DNA from: Spisula solida
Taxonomy: Eukaryota; Mollusca; Bivalvia; Venerida; Mactridae
NCBI GenBank assembly: GCA_947247005.1
Contig: OX365952.1
Location: forward strand, 42,016,722 to 42,080,721
Direction: 5' to 3'
Length of the DNA: 64,000 nt
The notes under the pieces were generated by a model. It worked only from the letters and a program-made list of their open reading frames with translations. It searched no databases and was not told the DNA's origin. How positions within the stretch are numbered: the first letter of the stretch is position 1; every line of letters begins with the position of its first letter. Positions 1 through 9,983 of the stretch are shown here, in pieces. Position numbers and translations under genes: made by a program.

Positions 1-480
1 TTGACACGAAAAAAAGATTTCTTTTGGATAAGCCATGTTCAAAATTATCGTGCTTACCGAAGCGCGCAATGCATTATGGGTAGTCAGGTCATAATTAGGC
101 TATTTTTAGACCTGCTTATCCGTTCTGTGTATATCCGTGGAAACATTAGCTATGTATAGCTATTGTCCGACATTTTTAACGAAATATAAATTAACATAAT
201 TATAAATACATATAAGCAGAGGTTAAGACATTTAAGGTAGAAAAAATATATATAACTGTTTATACATGAAAAAATATTTTAAAATAGATACACATTGAGT
301 AGAGAATAAGAAGGAACCATGCATTTAAATTAAAAATCAATATACTTTTTAAATAAACATATTAAATTTAAATTCAGAGAAAGCAAGCATCACGCAATTA
401 CCTGTACGACAGACATGTACCGAGCTATAGCAATGCAGTCAAGTATTAAGCATACATTTAAGAATTAAAGCATACATGCA
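1..480. other. AT-rich intergenic DNA without recognised feature
   Basis: No open frame with coding character, no splice-bounded exon and no obvious repeat is seen here. The stretch is AT-rich and ends at a CAAA microsatellite. The macro-domain gene starting at 14.4 kb on the minus strand could in principle have 3' exons here or further left, but I found none. Confidence 0.4.
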
Positions 481-483
481 AGC

Positions 484-513
484 AAAAACAAACAAACAAA
501 CAAACAAACAAAC
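484..513. repeat. (CAAA)n microsatellite
   Basis: A tetranucleotide run of AAAC/CAAA, about seven copies with little interruption, in AT-rich intergenic DNA. Confidence 0.85.
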
Positions 514-811
514 ATTCAACGCATACAACCAGTGTCAATCGGATGGATGGCAATTATCCTAAAAAGTTATTAAAGCGAAATAAATTAAAAAAACTGAGAG
601 GAAAAGCCGACGATTAAAAGCGTGCTAAGAAAGGGTATCACATCATATCAGATATGAAATGAACAGATTGACACTGTTTGTATATGGGTGATTTAAACGT
701 CAAATGAAGACATAAATGGCTAGCAATTAAGCATTGTTTCAGCACTTGATTAAAGCAGCACAATGTATAGTTGAACGAAATTGTAATGTTAATGTATTTA
801 TACAAGTAATT

Positions 812-1049
812 AAAATTAGGTCAAGGTGAAGGTCAAAATGGGGTCAGGTGATACAGGTGTGTGGAGAGTGTTCATATACAACATCCATGCAAGTTTGGAA
901 GCTTTGTAGCAAGCCATAATGATGCTAGAAGAAACGGTCAATTTGGGTTAACCAGGACGGACGGACGAACGGACGGACGAACGGACGGACGGACGGACGG
1001 ACAGGTGAATCACTATATGCCTCCCGATCTATCGATACGGGGGCATAAA
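812..1049 (+). repeat. Bivalve-type interspersed repeat with ACGG-rich run
   Basis: The segment starts in GGTCAAGGTGAAGGTCA, runs through an (ACGG)n/(AACGG)n stretch at about 956-1001, and ends in an imperfect hairpin where TATGCCTCCCGA pairs with TACGGGGGCATA. This layout (body, ACGG-rich run, terminal small hairpin) is typical of abundant non-autonomous repeats in bivalve genomes. The 73-residue frame across it is low-complexity translation of the simple repeat and is not coding. Confidence 0.6.
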
Positions 1050-1290
1050 AATACAAAATATTATGCTCCCAGTGGGGTTTGAACCCATGACCCTCAGGAA
1101 TATGTCAATTGACATTGTGACCTTGTTTTTGACCCCAGATGACCCAAAATTGAACCTAGCCGAAAGTTTTGTTGACATGATCATCGTGACAAAGTTTCAT
1201 AAAGATTAAGTTGAAAGTGTAACCTCTGGTGACTACACAAGGTTTTTCTATGATTTGACCTATAATTTAAACAAAATATTTTGGAAAACA
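1050..1290 (+). repeat. GACCT-family repeat with tRNA-like T-arm segment
   Basis: The stretch opens with CCAGTGGGGTTTGAACCCAT. On the minus strand this reads as a tRNA T-arm/B-box-like sequence, GGGTTCAAACCCC. Text of the GACCTTGTTTTTGACCCCAGATGACCC family follows. The same junction recurs near 2218 and 2519. Only the B-box half is recognisable, so a functional tRNA is not supported; a tRNA-derived repeat end is possible. Confidence 0.5.
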
Positions 1291-1395
1291 ATATTTTCCA
1301 CCATATAACTGTATAAATACATGCTAGAAAGACAAAACAATACCTAAACACTTAAAAAAATAAAAAAACAAGAAATAACACTGAATGTGATGAAT

Positions 1396-2180
1396 ACCCC
1401 CAGCAACTGCTTGACACAGACTTGGTACTGATCGGTCACGCAAAAATTCATTGAAATCCTACGATTGGTTGCTTAGCAATAGCACAGACAAAATTTATAA
1501 GTGTAAAACACCAAAGGGCTATAACTCCCTTAAAATTGATAATACCAATGTGTGTCGACCATATGCACAACTAGACTTGGTATTGATCATCCATACAAAG
1601 TTTCATTAAAATCCGACCAATGATTACAGAAAAATAAAGCAGACAAAATTGTAAAATACAAAGGGCCATAACTACCTTAAAATTGAAGCAACCAACATGT
1701 GCCAATGATACTCACTACTAGAAATTGTACTGATGAGCTATGCATAGTTTCGATGAAATACGACCAACGGTTACAGAGAAATAGCCCGGACAGGATTTAT
1801 AAGTATAACAAAATAAAGGGCCATAACTCCCTTAAAATTAATCCGACCGACGTCCTCCGACCATATGCACAACTAGACTTGGTACTGATCAGTCATGCAA
1901 AGTTTCAATAAAATACGACTAACAATTGCAGAGAAATAGCGCGGACAAAATTTATAAGTATAAACAAATAAAGGGCCATAACTCCCCTAAAATTAATCCG
2001 ACCAACGTCAGCCGACGATATGCACAAGTAGACTTGGTACTGATCAGTCATGATAAGTTTCAATGCATTACGACCAATGGTTGCGGAGAAATAGCACAGA
2101 CAAAATTATACGGACCAACCAACCAACCAACAGACCAACCAACCAACCAACCAACCTCAAGCATGACTCCAATATAGCCC
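1396..2180 (+). repeat. Degenerate tandem repeat of the AAAGGGCCATAACTCC family
   Basis: About four to five diverged units of roughly 150 bp. Each contains an AAGGGCCATAACTCCCTTAA-like block (near 1514, 1662, 1817 and 1972), then CGACCATATGCACAACTAGACTTGGTA-like text. The array ends in a CCAA-rich microsatellite at about 2116-2153. The block is a familiar bivalve interspersed repeat. The 70- and 83-residue frames here merely follow the repeat. Confidence 0.7.
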
Positions 2181-2215
2181 CCATATACTATGTATCTGGG
2201 GTATAATAAAAATTA

Positions 2216-3862
2216 TGGTTCCAGTGGGGTTTGAACCCATGACCCTCAGGAAAATGTCAATTGAGATTTTGACCTTGTTTTGGTCCCCAGATAACCCAAA
2301 AACGAACTTGACCTAGATTTTGTTGACATGATCATCGTGACAAAGTTTCATAAAGATTAAGTTGAAATTGTAACCTCTGGTGACTACACAAGGTTTTTCT
2401 ATGATTTGACCTATAATTTAAAATATTTTCCTCAATATAACTGTACAAATACATGTTATAAAGACAAAACAATACCTAAACACTTAAAAAAATAAAAATA
2501 AAAAAATAAAAATTATGGTTCCAGTGGGGTTTGAACCAACAACCCTCAGGAAAATGTCAATTGACATTGTGAGTTTTATAATTGACAGTGTGACCTTGTT
2601 TTTGATCCTAGATGACCCAAAATCGAACTTTACCTAGATTTTGTTAACATGATCATTGTGACCAAATTTCTTAAAGATTTATAAAAAAATGAGCTCTAGT
2701 GACTACACAAGGTTTTTCTATAACTTGACCTAGTGACCTAGTTTTTGACCTCAGATGACCCAATATCGAAGAGAGGACACAACCCAATTGTTGACGGACG
2801 GACGACGGACGAAGAGTGATCACAAAAGCTCACTCTGTCACTTTGTGACAGGTGAGCTAAAAATTAGGTCAAAATTGTGACCTCTATTGACTACACAAGG
2901 TTTTTCTATGATTTGACCTTGTGACCTAGTTTTTGACCCCAGATGACCCAATATCGAACTTGACCTAGCTTGTGTTGTGATGATCATTGTGACCAAGTTT
3001 CATAAAGATTTGGTCAAAATTGTGATCTCTAGTGACTACACAAGGTTTTTCCATGATTTGACCTTGTGACCTAGTTTTTGACCCCAGATGACCCAATATC
3101 AAACTTGACCTAGAATTTCTTGAGATATTCATTGTGACAAAGTTTCAAAAAGATTAGGTCAAAATTGTGACCTCTAGTGACTACACAAGGTTTTTCTATT
3201 ATTTGACCTTGTGACCTACTTTTTGACCCCGGATAACCCAATATTGAACTTGACCTAAATTTTGTTGTGATGATCATTGTGACCAAGTTTCATAAAGATT
3301 AGGTCAAAATTGTGACCTCTAGTGAACTACTCAAGGTTTTTCTATGATTTGACCTTGTGACCTAGTTTTTTACCCGAGATGACCCAATATCGAACTTGAC
3401 CTAGATTTTGTTGAAATGATCATTGTGACCGAGTTTCATAACAAGAGGGCCCAAAGGGCCCTAGGTGGCTCACCTGTTGTAGCAGTACATGCAAGACCAA
3501 TGATTTGACCTAGTGACCTAGTTTTTGACCACGGATGACCCAATATCGAACTTGACCTAGATTTTGTTGTGATGATCATTGTGACCATGTTTCATAAAGA
3601 TTAGGTTAAAATTGTGACCTCTAGTGACTACACAAGGTTTTTCTATTATTTGACCTTGTGACCTAGTTTTTGACCCTGGATGACCCAATATCGAACTTGA
3701 CCTAGATTTTGTTGATAGGATCATTGTGACCAAGTTTCATAATGATTAGATCAAAATTGTGACCTCTAGTGTCTACACAAGCAAATTGTTGATGGTCGGA
3801 CGACGGACGAAGAGTGATCACAAGAGCTCACTCTGTCAGTTTGTGACAGGTGAGCTAAAAAA
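2216..3862 (+). repeat. GACCTAGTTTTTGACC-family tandem/interspersed repeats
   Basis: About eight diverged copies of a unit of roughly 145 bp containing TTTTGACCCCAGATGACCCA, ATATCGAACTTGACCTAG and GACTACACAAGGTTTTTCTA. Two copies end in a GACGG-rich stretch, a hairpin (2827-2858 and 3825-3856) and AGCTAAAAA. A second element boundary starts at about 3441 with ACAAGAGGGCCCAAAGGGCC. These are bivalve non-autonomous repeats; the class is not certain. Confidence 0.7.
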
Positions 3863-4331
3863 GTCATTGAATATATTGCAGACATCTTGTTGGTCGTTTG
3901 AGGAGTTTTTCTTCTTCACATCGTACTGTATTTTTATATTTAGTACATCCTTTGTTAGTGAGAAAAGGTTTCACTGTAGGCCAGAAAGTATTTGATTTAC
4001 AGCCACCCATACATCTGTCTATAAAGTTTTTGTTCATAGATTTTCTGGATAGTTTTGTAACTAAATTTCTTTGTTTTCTAAACTTTCCCAGTTTGCAGCA
4101 GACCTATTGGCATTAAATTTGTTCAAATACATCCTTTTTTTATAAACAGCCTGTTTCAAAACTTTGTTCATAAACGGGGCCTGCTTATCAGTAAACCTTT
4201 TCTATTTGACAGGGGCATGGTTGTCAGCCACACTAGTGAAAATATCACAAAATTTTGCATAGTTAGTGTTGACATCATAATTGTAATCCAATTTGAACAA
4301 TTCTTGTTGTAATTCTGAATTCAAACTATCT

Positions 4332-4523
4332 TCAGTTAAAATTCCTAAAACTTCTATAATTGCAAAATCTCTTATTCATTAAAGGTACATCTTGATTCAG
4401 TTGGACTCCAACCAATTTATGTACATCACTCAAACCACAGTTAAAGTTACATGTATTGTAGACACTTAAGGTGTTATTTGTTAAAATCAAATCTATAAGT
4501 GATGGTTTTCCATTGAAACACAT
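4332..4523 (-). pseudogene. LINE endonuclease C-terminal remnant
   Basis: The 63-residue frame contains KPSLIDLILTN followed by CGLSDVHKLVGVQL. This is the end of the apurinic-like endonuclease domain of LINEs, where an S-D-H motif is expected; here it reads SDVH. The ATG is only an internal methionine. The frame is followed on the minus strand by the KQAPFMNK linker of the same element at about 4195-4150. Confidence 0.7.
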
Positions 4524-4660
4524 AGGAAACGGTTTGGGAATTTCTTCCGCATTTTTATCACTGAGTCAAATATACCATAATTATCAGGCACTGAATCACA
4601 TGAATGGTCAAGGTGTTCAGAGTGAAATGATTCTTCAAAATATGATTCTGAGAAATTAAA

Positions 4661-5146
4661 CTATGTACAGGTTTTGCAGGTCCATGGACTATCTGAATTT
4701 CCTAGTGCTATGTAGTCTCTAGGGCTAACACCTTCCCATTTGATGTGAAACCAGTTAAAGCATGCGTCGCATGCGATGGCACGATGGTTGGACGCTACCG
4801 GTCGGTAACATTTACCACATGGATTTTTCACAGGACCTGGGTTAAGTGAGATGTCACCACTTAGCATTAAAACACTCAATCGTTGTATTCTAGACGTACA
4901 TAGTATAGGTATTGATGGAGGTACTGGTCTACAGTGTTTAATATGATAAAAAATATGTGTTACATTATCAATGAAATTCTGTCCAGCTGGTACGAAAGAA
5001 ATGTGGTACAAATTGATCGGTCTTTCTGCACTAACATTGACAAATGAGTAGGTTGATACATTTTTTGATTCTATGGGCAGTAAACTATCAGCACTGTCTC
5101 TTCCTGCTATGTGTATCAGAATGTATATGTATTTTATTACATTCAT
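4661..5146 (-). pseudogene. LINE N-terminal ORF: 2A-like motif plus PHD-like finger
   Basis: A 161-residue open frame. Residues 97-105 read GDISLNPGP, close to the 2A ribosome-skipping consensus ending in NPGP; such motifs are known at the N-terminus of some invertebrate non-LTR elements. Directly after it, residues 108-161 form a PHD-like zinc finger: CGKC, CDAC, H at the WFH position, and the final CKTC. The cysteine expected after HIK is a tryptophan (HIKWEGVS), so one zinc ligand is lost. A TAG stop ends the frame just after CKTC, and endonuclease remnants lie in the decayed sequence beyond. This is a dead element ORF and not a host gene. Confidence 0.75.
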
Positions 5147-5224
5147 ATTTGATATTGTTTACAATTTGTTTGACACCTGATAAATACAACAACTATGACA
5201 ACAAGTAACAGAATATGAAATCAA

Positions 5225-5460
5225 AATATTGATGATTGTACAAAGTGAGTATGGCAATTTATCTGCAGAATATACAATCAAAATATTGATGATTATACAA
5301 AGTAAGAATGGCAATTTATCAGCAGAATATACAATCAAAATATTGATGATTATACAAAGTGAGTATGGCAATTTATCTGCAGAATATACAATCAAAATAT
5401 TGATGATTATACAAAGTGAGTATGGTAATTTATCGGCAGAATATACAACAGAACATTGAT
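5225..5460 (+). repeat. 57-bp tandem repeat, about four copies
   Basis: Units of AATATTGATGATTATACAAA plus GTGAGTATGGCAATTTATC and CAGAATATACAATC repeat with a 57-bp period. Because 57 is divisible by three, long frames stay open on both strands; they are not genes. Confidence 0.85.
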
Positions 5461-6480
5461 GATTTAGTACTTTAGTACAAACGCTGTCTTTAATTTAGCT
5501 CAAAGGTGTCGCTTACTCGCAAAAGAAAACAATTTAACCGAAAGGTATTAAATGGTCACAAAGGGATATATCGGAAAATACATGTATGGCGCACGTGTGT
5601 ATTGGCTTAAATAAACTTCGAGTGATATAAAATGTGTGAAATCAATCACCTGTAAAGTTATCGAGTAATGGCCGATGTAAACAATGTAAGTTTATACGAT
5701 TTATACAATAGTGGAGTACAGAAAAGGGTAGAAATATTATGAAAAATATCAGTAATTATAGCATGTACAAAAACAAATACACCAAACGAAAGAGAAAATT
5801 GTCAACAACAATTGGGTCTAAAAATTTAAAAGATACCTATTGCAAAAAGTGCTTTAAACTTGTAATAATCAGAGCCAAATAAACACACATCTAACCACCT
5901 TTAGTGTACACAAAACGCATTGTTGGCCTAGCAATGTTTTTGGGGTATTTCACTGACCATCATGTATGTTGACAATTTTCTCCGACATTTCAAGGATAAT
6001 AGCAAACTCTAACATACTATATACCATACAACCTTTGTAGAGAAACACCCTTCTTTCAGAGCTAAATATAAAGACCATTGTTTAGAGGTTTTTGCTCTAC
6101 AGAGGTCAAATGTATAGCAAATTATGTCTTAGGGAAACTATACAGGTTTTGTTATAGAGAGGTTGTTGCTCTACAGAGGGTGCCCTGGAGAGGTTGTACT
6201 ATATAGTAATTTTCAACCAATATACCTTGTGCTCATGGAACTGACCAAGCTTTACATCAAATCGAAAATTTGAATCTGAAACAATCAATAATCATTCATT
6301 TTATATAAATTTCAATAAACAAGAGACAAACGGCCATACTGGAAATTTCAGAAATTATCTGAATTGGATTGCAGAAAACTATTTCAATATATCTGTACGT
6401 CAAAATATGAAACAATTCAAGTTTCATCAAAATTGGTTAAACTATAGTGTTAACAAGATGGAATACTAGTCCGTCTAGGA
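5461..6480. other. Intergenic DNA without recognised gene
   Basis: AT-rich sequence with no splice-bounded coding exon that I can support. It contains CTCTACAGAGG-type short echoes around 6090-6190 but no clear element boundary. Confidence 0.35.
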
Positions 6481-6497
6481 TAATATGAAGTGCAGAA

Positions 6498-6731
6498 CAA
6501 GAGGATTATACATCCTGGGGCGCTCACCTGCTAAACATGGCCAAAACTTTGAACTTGACCTTAAGGTCATCAAGATAAACATATTGACTAAACTTGATGA
6601 AGGTTAAAGCAAAACTGAGGCCTCCAGAGTGTTAAAAAGGTGTTGCTATTATTTGACCATTTGACCTAGTTTTTTACCCACATGACCCAACTTCAAACAT
6701 TACCTTAAGTTCATCAAGATAGACATTTGAC
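6498..6731 (+). repeat. GACCT-family repeat, left part split by a LINE insertion
   Basis: Starts ACAAGAGGATTATACATCCT, then GGGGCGCTCACCTG, then diverged TTTGACCTAGTTTTTTACCC text. It is interrupted at 6731 by the insertion that ends at 7945 and resumes at 7946, so both halves belong to one older repeat. Confidence 0.7.
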
Positions 6732-7960
6732 GTTCGACAAGTTTGGAGACATTTACTTAAAAAACAATATTCCACTTGTAAGAAACCAATTTTGGAAGAA
6801 TGTTTTTGAAGGGCTTATTATTCTTATGAAGCAACATCCACAAAATTGGCACGATTTTTGCTCTCAGCCAATATGGCACAATTCAATGTTTAAAGTTGGT
6901 GGGAATAGTATTTATTATCCCAGATTTGTAGAAGCTGGTGCGATTTTTGTTAACGATTTTCTTGATAGAAACGGTGCTTTGTTATCCTTTAATGACTTCT
7001 TATCCAAATACAATATTAATACCAATTTTCTTCAATATCAGAATATTATAGGCGCCATCAGGAGATTACTTGCACAAATGAATTTTCATCACCTGGCTGT
7101 AAATGAAGAAAATCCACTACAACCATTCTGCGTAAAAGTGCTTCTTAAACAAAGTAAAGGTTGTAGAAACATTTACGACTTATTAAATTCTAAGAATTAT
7201 GAAGCAAACTCAAAGTTAAAATGGATCAACGAACTAAATGTGAATGCAGATTTCAATTGGAAATATAGTTACAAATCACCATTTAACATAACAACAGATC
7301 CAAAATTACAATGGTTTCAATTCAAAATCAACCACCGCATTCTTGGTACTAATCATCTTTTATACAAAATGGGAATTAAAACAAGCAATATGTGTTCTTT
7401 CTGTAACAACCAAAGCGAAACTCTAAAACATCTCTTCTGTGACTGTCACCATTCTTCTGCTTATTGGGAAGAAATTAAACGATGGATCAATACTAAATGT
7501 CCCGAGATCAGTACTAACTGGACGACATTAGACTTACTTTTAGGGAACGATAAAATCGATAAAGCCACAACATATATAATTACATTAGCCAAGTATAATC
7601 TATACCGTTGCAAAATTTTGAACATCCCACTTTCAGTTAATATATTAAAGAATCAGGTCAACTTACTCCTTAACACAGAATTATACATCGCCAAAAAAAA
7701 CAACAAAGTATCAAAGTTTGACAATGATTGGAAAAACTATTCACCTTTGATCACAAATTAAATCTTATTTATGTGACAAATAATACCCAGTTTACTCAAC
7801 ACTGCAAACTCTCTCCTTAATGTTCACCTTTATGCCTTGTCTAAACATTAATATTCTGTAAATCATGAATTATGAATGTATATATATATATGAAATAAAC
7901 GGGGTTACCCTTACGGGGCCCGAAAAAAAAAAAAAAAAAAAAAAAAGATAGACATTTGAC
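6717..7960 (+). mobile_element. 5'-truncated L1/Tx1-like LINE insertion with poly(A) and TSD
   Basis: The inserted DNA is 6732-7945. A 15-bp target duplication AGATAGACATTTGAC is present at 6717-6731 and again at 7946-7960. The insert ends in a run of 24 A (7923-7946), with AATAAA at 7894-7899 about 24 bases upstream. The coding frame is already open at the 5' boundary, as expected from incomplete reverse transcription. The host repeat text continues smoothly across the two target copies. All signs are those of target-primed reverse transcription, and the intact frame suggests a young insertion. Confidence 0.92.
6732..7761 (+). CDS. LINE ORF2 C-terminal region (zf-RVT type)
   Basis: An open frame of about 343 residues, truncated at its N-terminus by the insertion boundary; it starts in target DNA, so there is no true start codon. 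Residues 40-110 (QPIWHNS, ..SKYNINTNFLQY) and 195-215 (WFQFKINHRILGTN) match the region after reverse transcriptase in L1/Tx1-like elements. Residues 223-240 form a zinc-binding knuckle, CSFC...HLFCDC, like the zf-RVT domain found at the end of such proteins. The frame stops at 7761, followed by a 3' UTR of about 160 bp and poly(A). The reverse-transcriptase catalytic core is absent, so this copy cannot move on its own. Confidence 0.85.
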
Positions 7961-8352
7961 CAAAGTTGATCAAGATTAAAGCAAAAATATGGCCTCAAGA
8001 TTGTGAACAAGGTTTTGCTATTATTTGACCTTATGACCTTGTTTTTGACCCCACATGAAACAACTCCGAACTTGACCTTAGGGTCACCAAGATAAACATT
8101 TTGACCAAACTTCACGGTTTTGCTATTATTTGACCTTTTGATCTAGTTTTTGACCCCACATGACCCAACTTCAAACTTGACCTATATTTCAATGAGATAC
8201 AACTAATGACCAAGTTTGATGAAGATCAAAGCAAAATTGAAAGTGCTAGAGTGTTAACGGTGAAATGTCTTACGGACGGACAGACGGACTGACAGACGGA
8301 CGACAAACAATCACAAAAGCTCACCTTGCCACTTTGTGGCAGGTGAGCTAAA
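7946..8352 (+). repeat. GACCT-family repeat, right part with terminal hairpin
   Basis: Continuation of the repeat split by the LINE. It carries GACCTTGTTTTTGACCCCACATGA text, a GACGGAC-rich stretch at about 8273-8306, then a hairpin at 8318-8349 (AGCTCACC-TTGCCAC / GTGGCAGGTGAGCT) followed by AAAAA. The same end is seen at 2858 and 3856. Confidence 0.7.
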
Positions 8353-8552
8353 AATAAACCATCACTAATGCTATGATCACCTTGTCAAACAAGTCACTAA
8401 AGCATTGCAAAAAGGACACTGCCAGTTTGAAGCCATGACCCTTTTTGTGTATTTTCACTATATCCGTCTGTATATCAACCACAAAAGAAATATTTAAAAT
8501 GTGCATAATCTCCTTACAGGCCCCTATGTATTGTATACCAGGTTTCATAAAC

Positions 8553-9487
8553 CTAGTTGTGACCTAGCTTGTTAACTGTGTCATAAAGCTAGCTTGTTAA
8601 CTGTGTCATAAAGCTAGCTTGTTAACTGTGACATAGACCTAGCTTGTTAACTGTGTCATAAACCTAGCTTGTTAACTGTGTCATAAACCTAGCTTGTTAA
8701 CTGTGACATAGACCTAGCTTGTTAACTGTGACATAGACCTAGCTTGCTAACTGTGACATAGACCTAGCTTGTTAACTGTGACATAGACCTAGCTTGTTAA
8801 CTGTGTCATAAACCTAGCTTGTTAACTGTGTCATAGACCTAGCTTGTTAACTGTGACATAGACCTAGCTTGTTAACTGTGACATAGACCTAGCTTGTTAA
8901 CTGTGTCATAAACCTAGCTTGTTAACTGTGTCATAAACCTAGCTTGTTAACTGTGACATAGACCTAGCTTGTTAACTGTGTCATACACTTAGCTGTTAAC
9001 TGTGTTATAAACCTAGCTGTTAACTGTGTCATAAACCTAGCTTGTTAACTGTGTCATTAACCTAGCTTGTTAACTGTGTCATAAACCTAGCTTGTTAACT
9101 GTGTCATTGACCTAGCTTGTTAACTGTGTCATTAACCTAGCTTGTTAACTGTGTCATAAACCTAGCTGTTAACTTTGTCATAAACCTAGCTGTTAACTGT
9201 GTCATAAACATAGCTTGTTAACTGTGTCATAAAGCTAGCTTGTTAACTGTGTCATAAACCTAGCTGTTAACTGTGTTATAAACCTAGCTGTTAACTGTGT
9301 CATAAACCTAGCTTGTTAACTGTGTCATTAACCTAGCTTGTTAACTGTGTCATAAACCTAGCTTGTTAACTGTGTCATTGACCTAGCTTGTTAACTGTGT
9401 CATTAACCTAGCTTGTTAACTGTGTCATAAACCTAGCTGTTAACTTTGTCATAAACCTAGCTGTTAACTGTCATAAACCTAGCTTGT
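8553..9487. repeat. 25-bp minisatellite, about 38 copies, in intron
   Basis: The unit is CCTAGCTTGTTAACTGTG plus TCATAAA, with variants TCATAGA, ACATAGA, TCATTAA and 23-24-bp forms missing TT. A block of units near 8992-9180 recurs with the same order of variants near 9256-9465, so a higher-order duplication of about 265 bp is present. On the minus strand it begins just after the splice donor at 9509 of the macro-domain gene, so it lies in that gene's next intron. Confidence 0.92.
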
Positions 9488-9509
9488 GAATAAAGTTATG
9501 CACACATAC

Positions 9510-9983
9510 CTTTGGGAGACTGTTGCTGGTTTCCACTGTAGTCCTTTCTGCAGATACCTCGATGTTCTTTCAATGAATGTTCTACGAGTTTCTTGATTTG
9601 ATCGGTGTTGTTATGAGTGCATATGACCACATTTAATTCATCAATGGTATTGTTTTTGTCGGCCATAAAATATTCAACAAACGCTTGTATTAGAGTCCGG
9701 TCTACAGTGTTGGCAGAAAATGAAGAAGTTATCCCCACACTTCTTACATTCCCTCTACTAGCTTTCATGATTACATCTAAAGCCAGATGGAATTGCTCTT
9801 TAGTTATTCGACTTGCATTGTAGACGTTTGCATCCAACCAGACAACCATACCAACTAAGTAGTTGGTGGTAAAACCAACATCCTTGATATCTGTCAGTAA
9901 TTCTGTGGTGAATCCGCTCTTTTGTTGGCCTTCCTTCTGAAACTTCCTCATTCCATAATCTATGAATTTCTCATATGCTTCAA
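9510..9983 (-). CDS. Macro-domain gene, exon 3 (second half of macro domain)
   Basis: Acceptor TTTCAG at 9989-9984, donor GTATGT at 9509-9504. The exon joins exon 2 in phase and reads SFEAYEKFIDYGMRK at the join. Residues such as NYLVGMVVWLDA, FHLALDVIMKASRGNVRSVG and LIQAFVEYF followed by ELNVVIC resemble the later strands and helices of a macro domain. It ends in QQQSPKG at a phase-1 donor. The next exon is not recognised; it would lie left of the 25-bp minisatellite. Confidence 0.8.

Larger units (their letters stand above)
3862..5146 (-). mobile_element. Decayed non-LTR retrotransposon (CR1/L2-like) fragment
   Basis: Read on the minus strand, the pieces lie in the normal order of a LINE. 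An N-terminal ORF (5146-4661) has a 2A-like motif and PHD-type finger. A residue of the ORF linker follows (about 4655-4530, with a reading NYGIFDSV after one TAG stop). Next comes the C-terminal end of an endonuclease domain (4523-4332; PSLIDLILTN and SDVHKLVGV). Last is the region before reverse transcriptase (4195-3862; KQAPFMNK, then NIFNDFF). Most of the endonuclease and all of the reverse transcriptase are missing. The left end abuts a GAGCTAAAAA repeat end at 3862. Family placement rests on the 2A-PHD-endonuclease order and is tentative. Confidence 0.75.

Noticed and set aside
6727..6729. Start codon of a host gene at the LINE frame
   Set aside because: The codon is TTG in the target duplication; the frame is open only because the element is 5'-truncated.
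8348..8548. Further exon of the macro-domain gene (66-codon minus frame)
   Set aside because: An AG lies upstream, but the phase needed to join exon 3 gives a stop at once, and the frame ends in the repeat at 8348.
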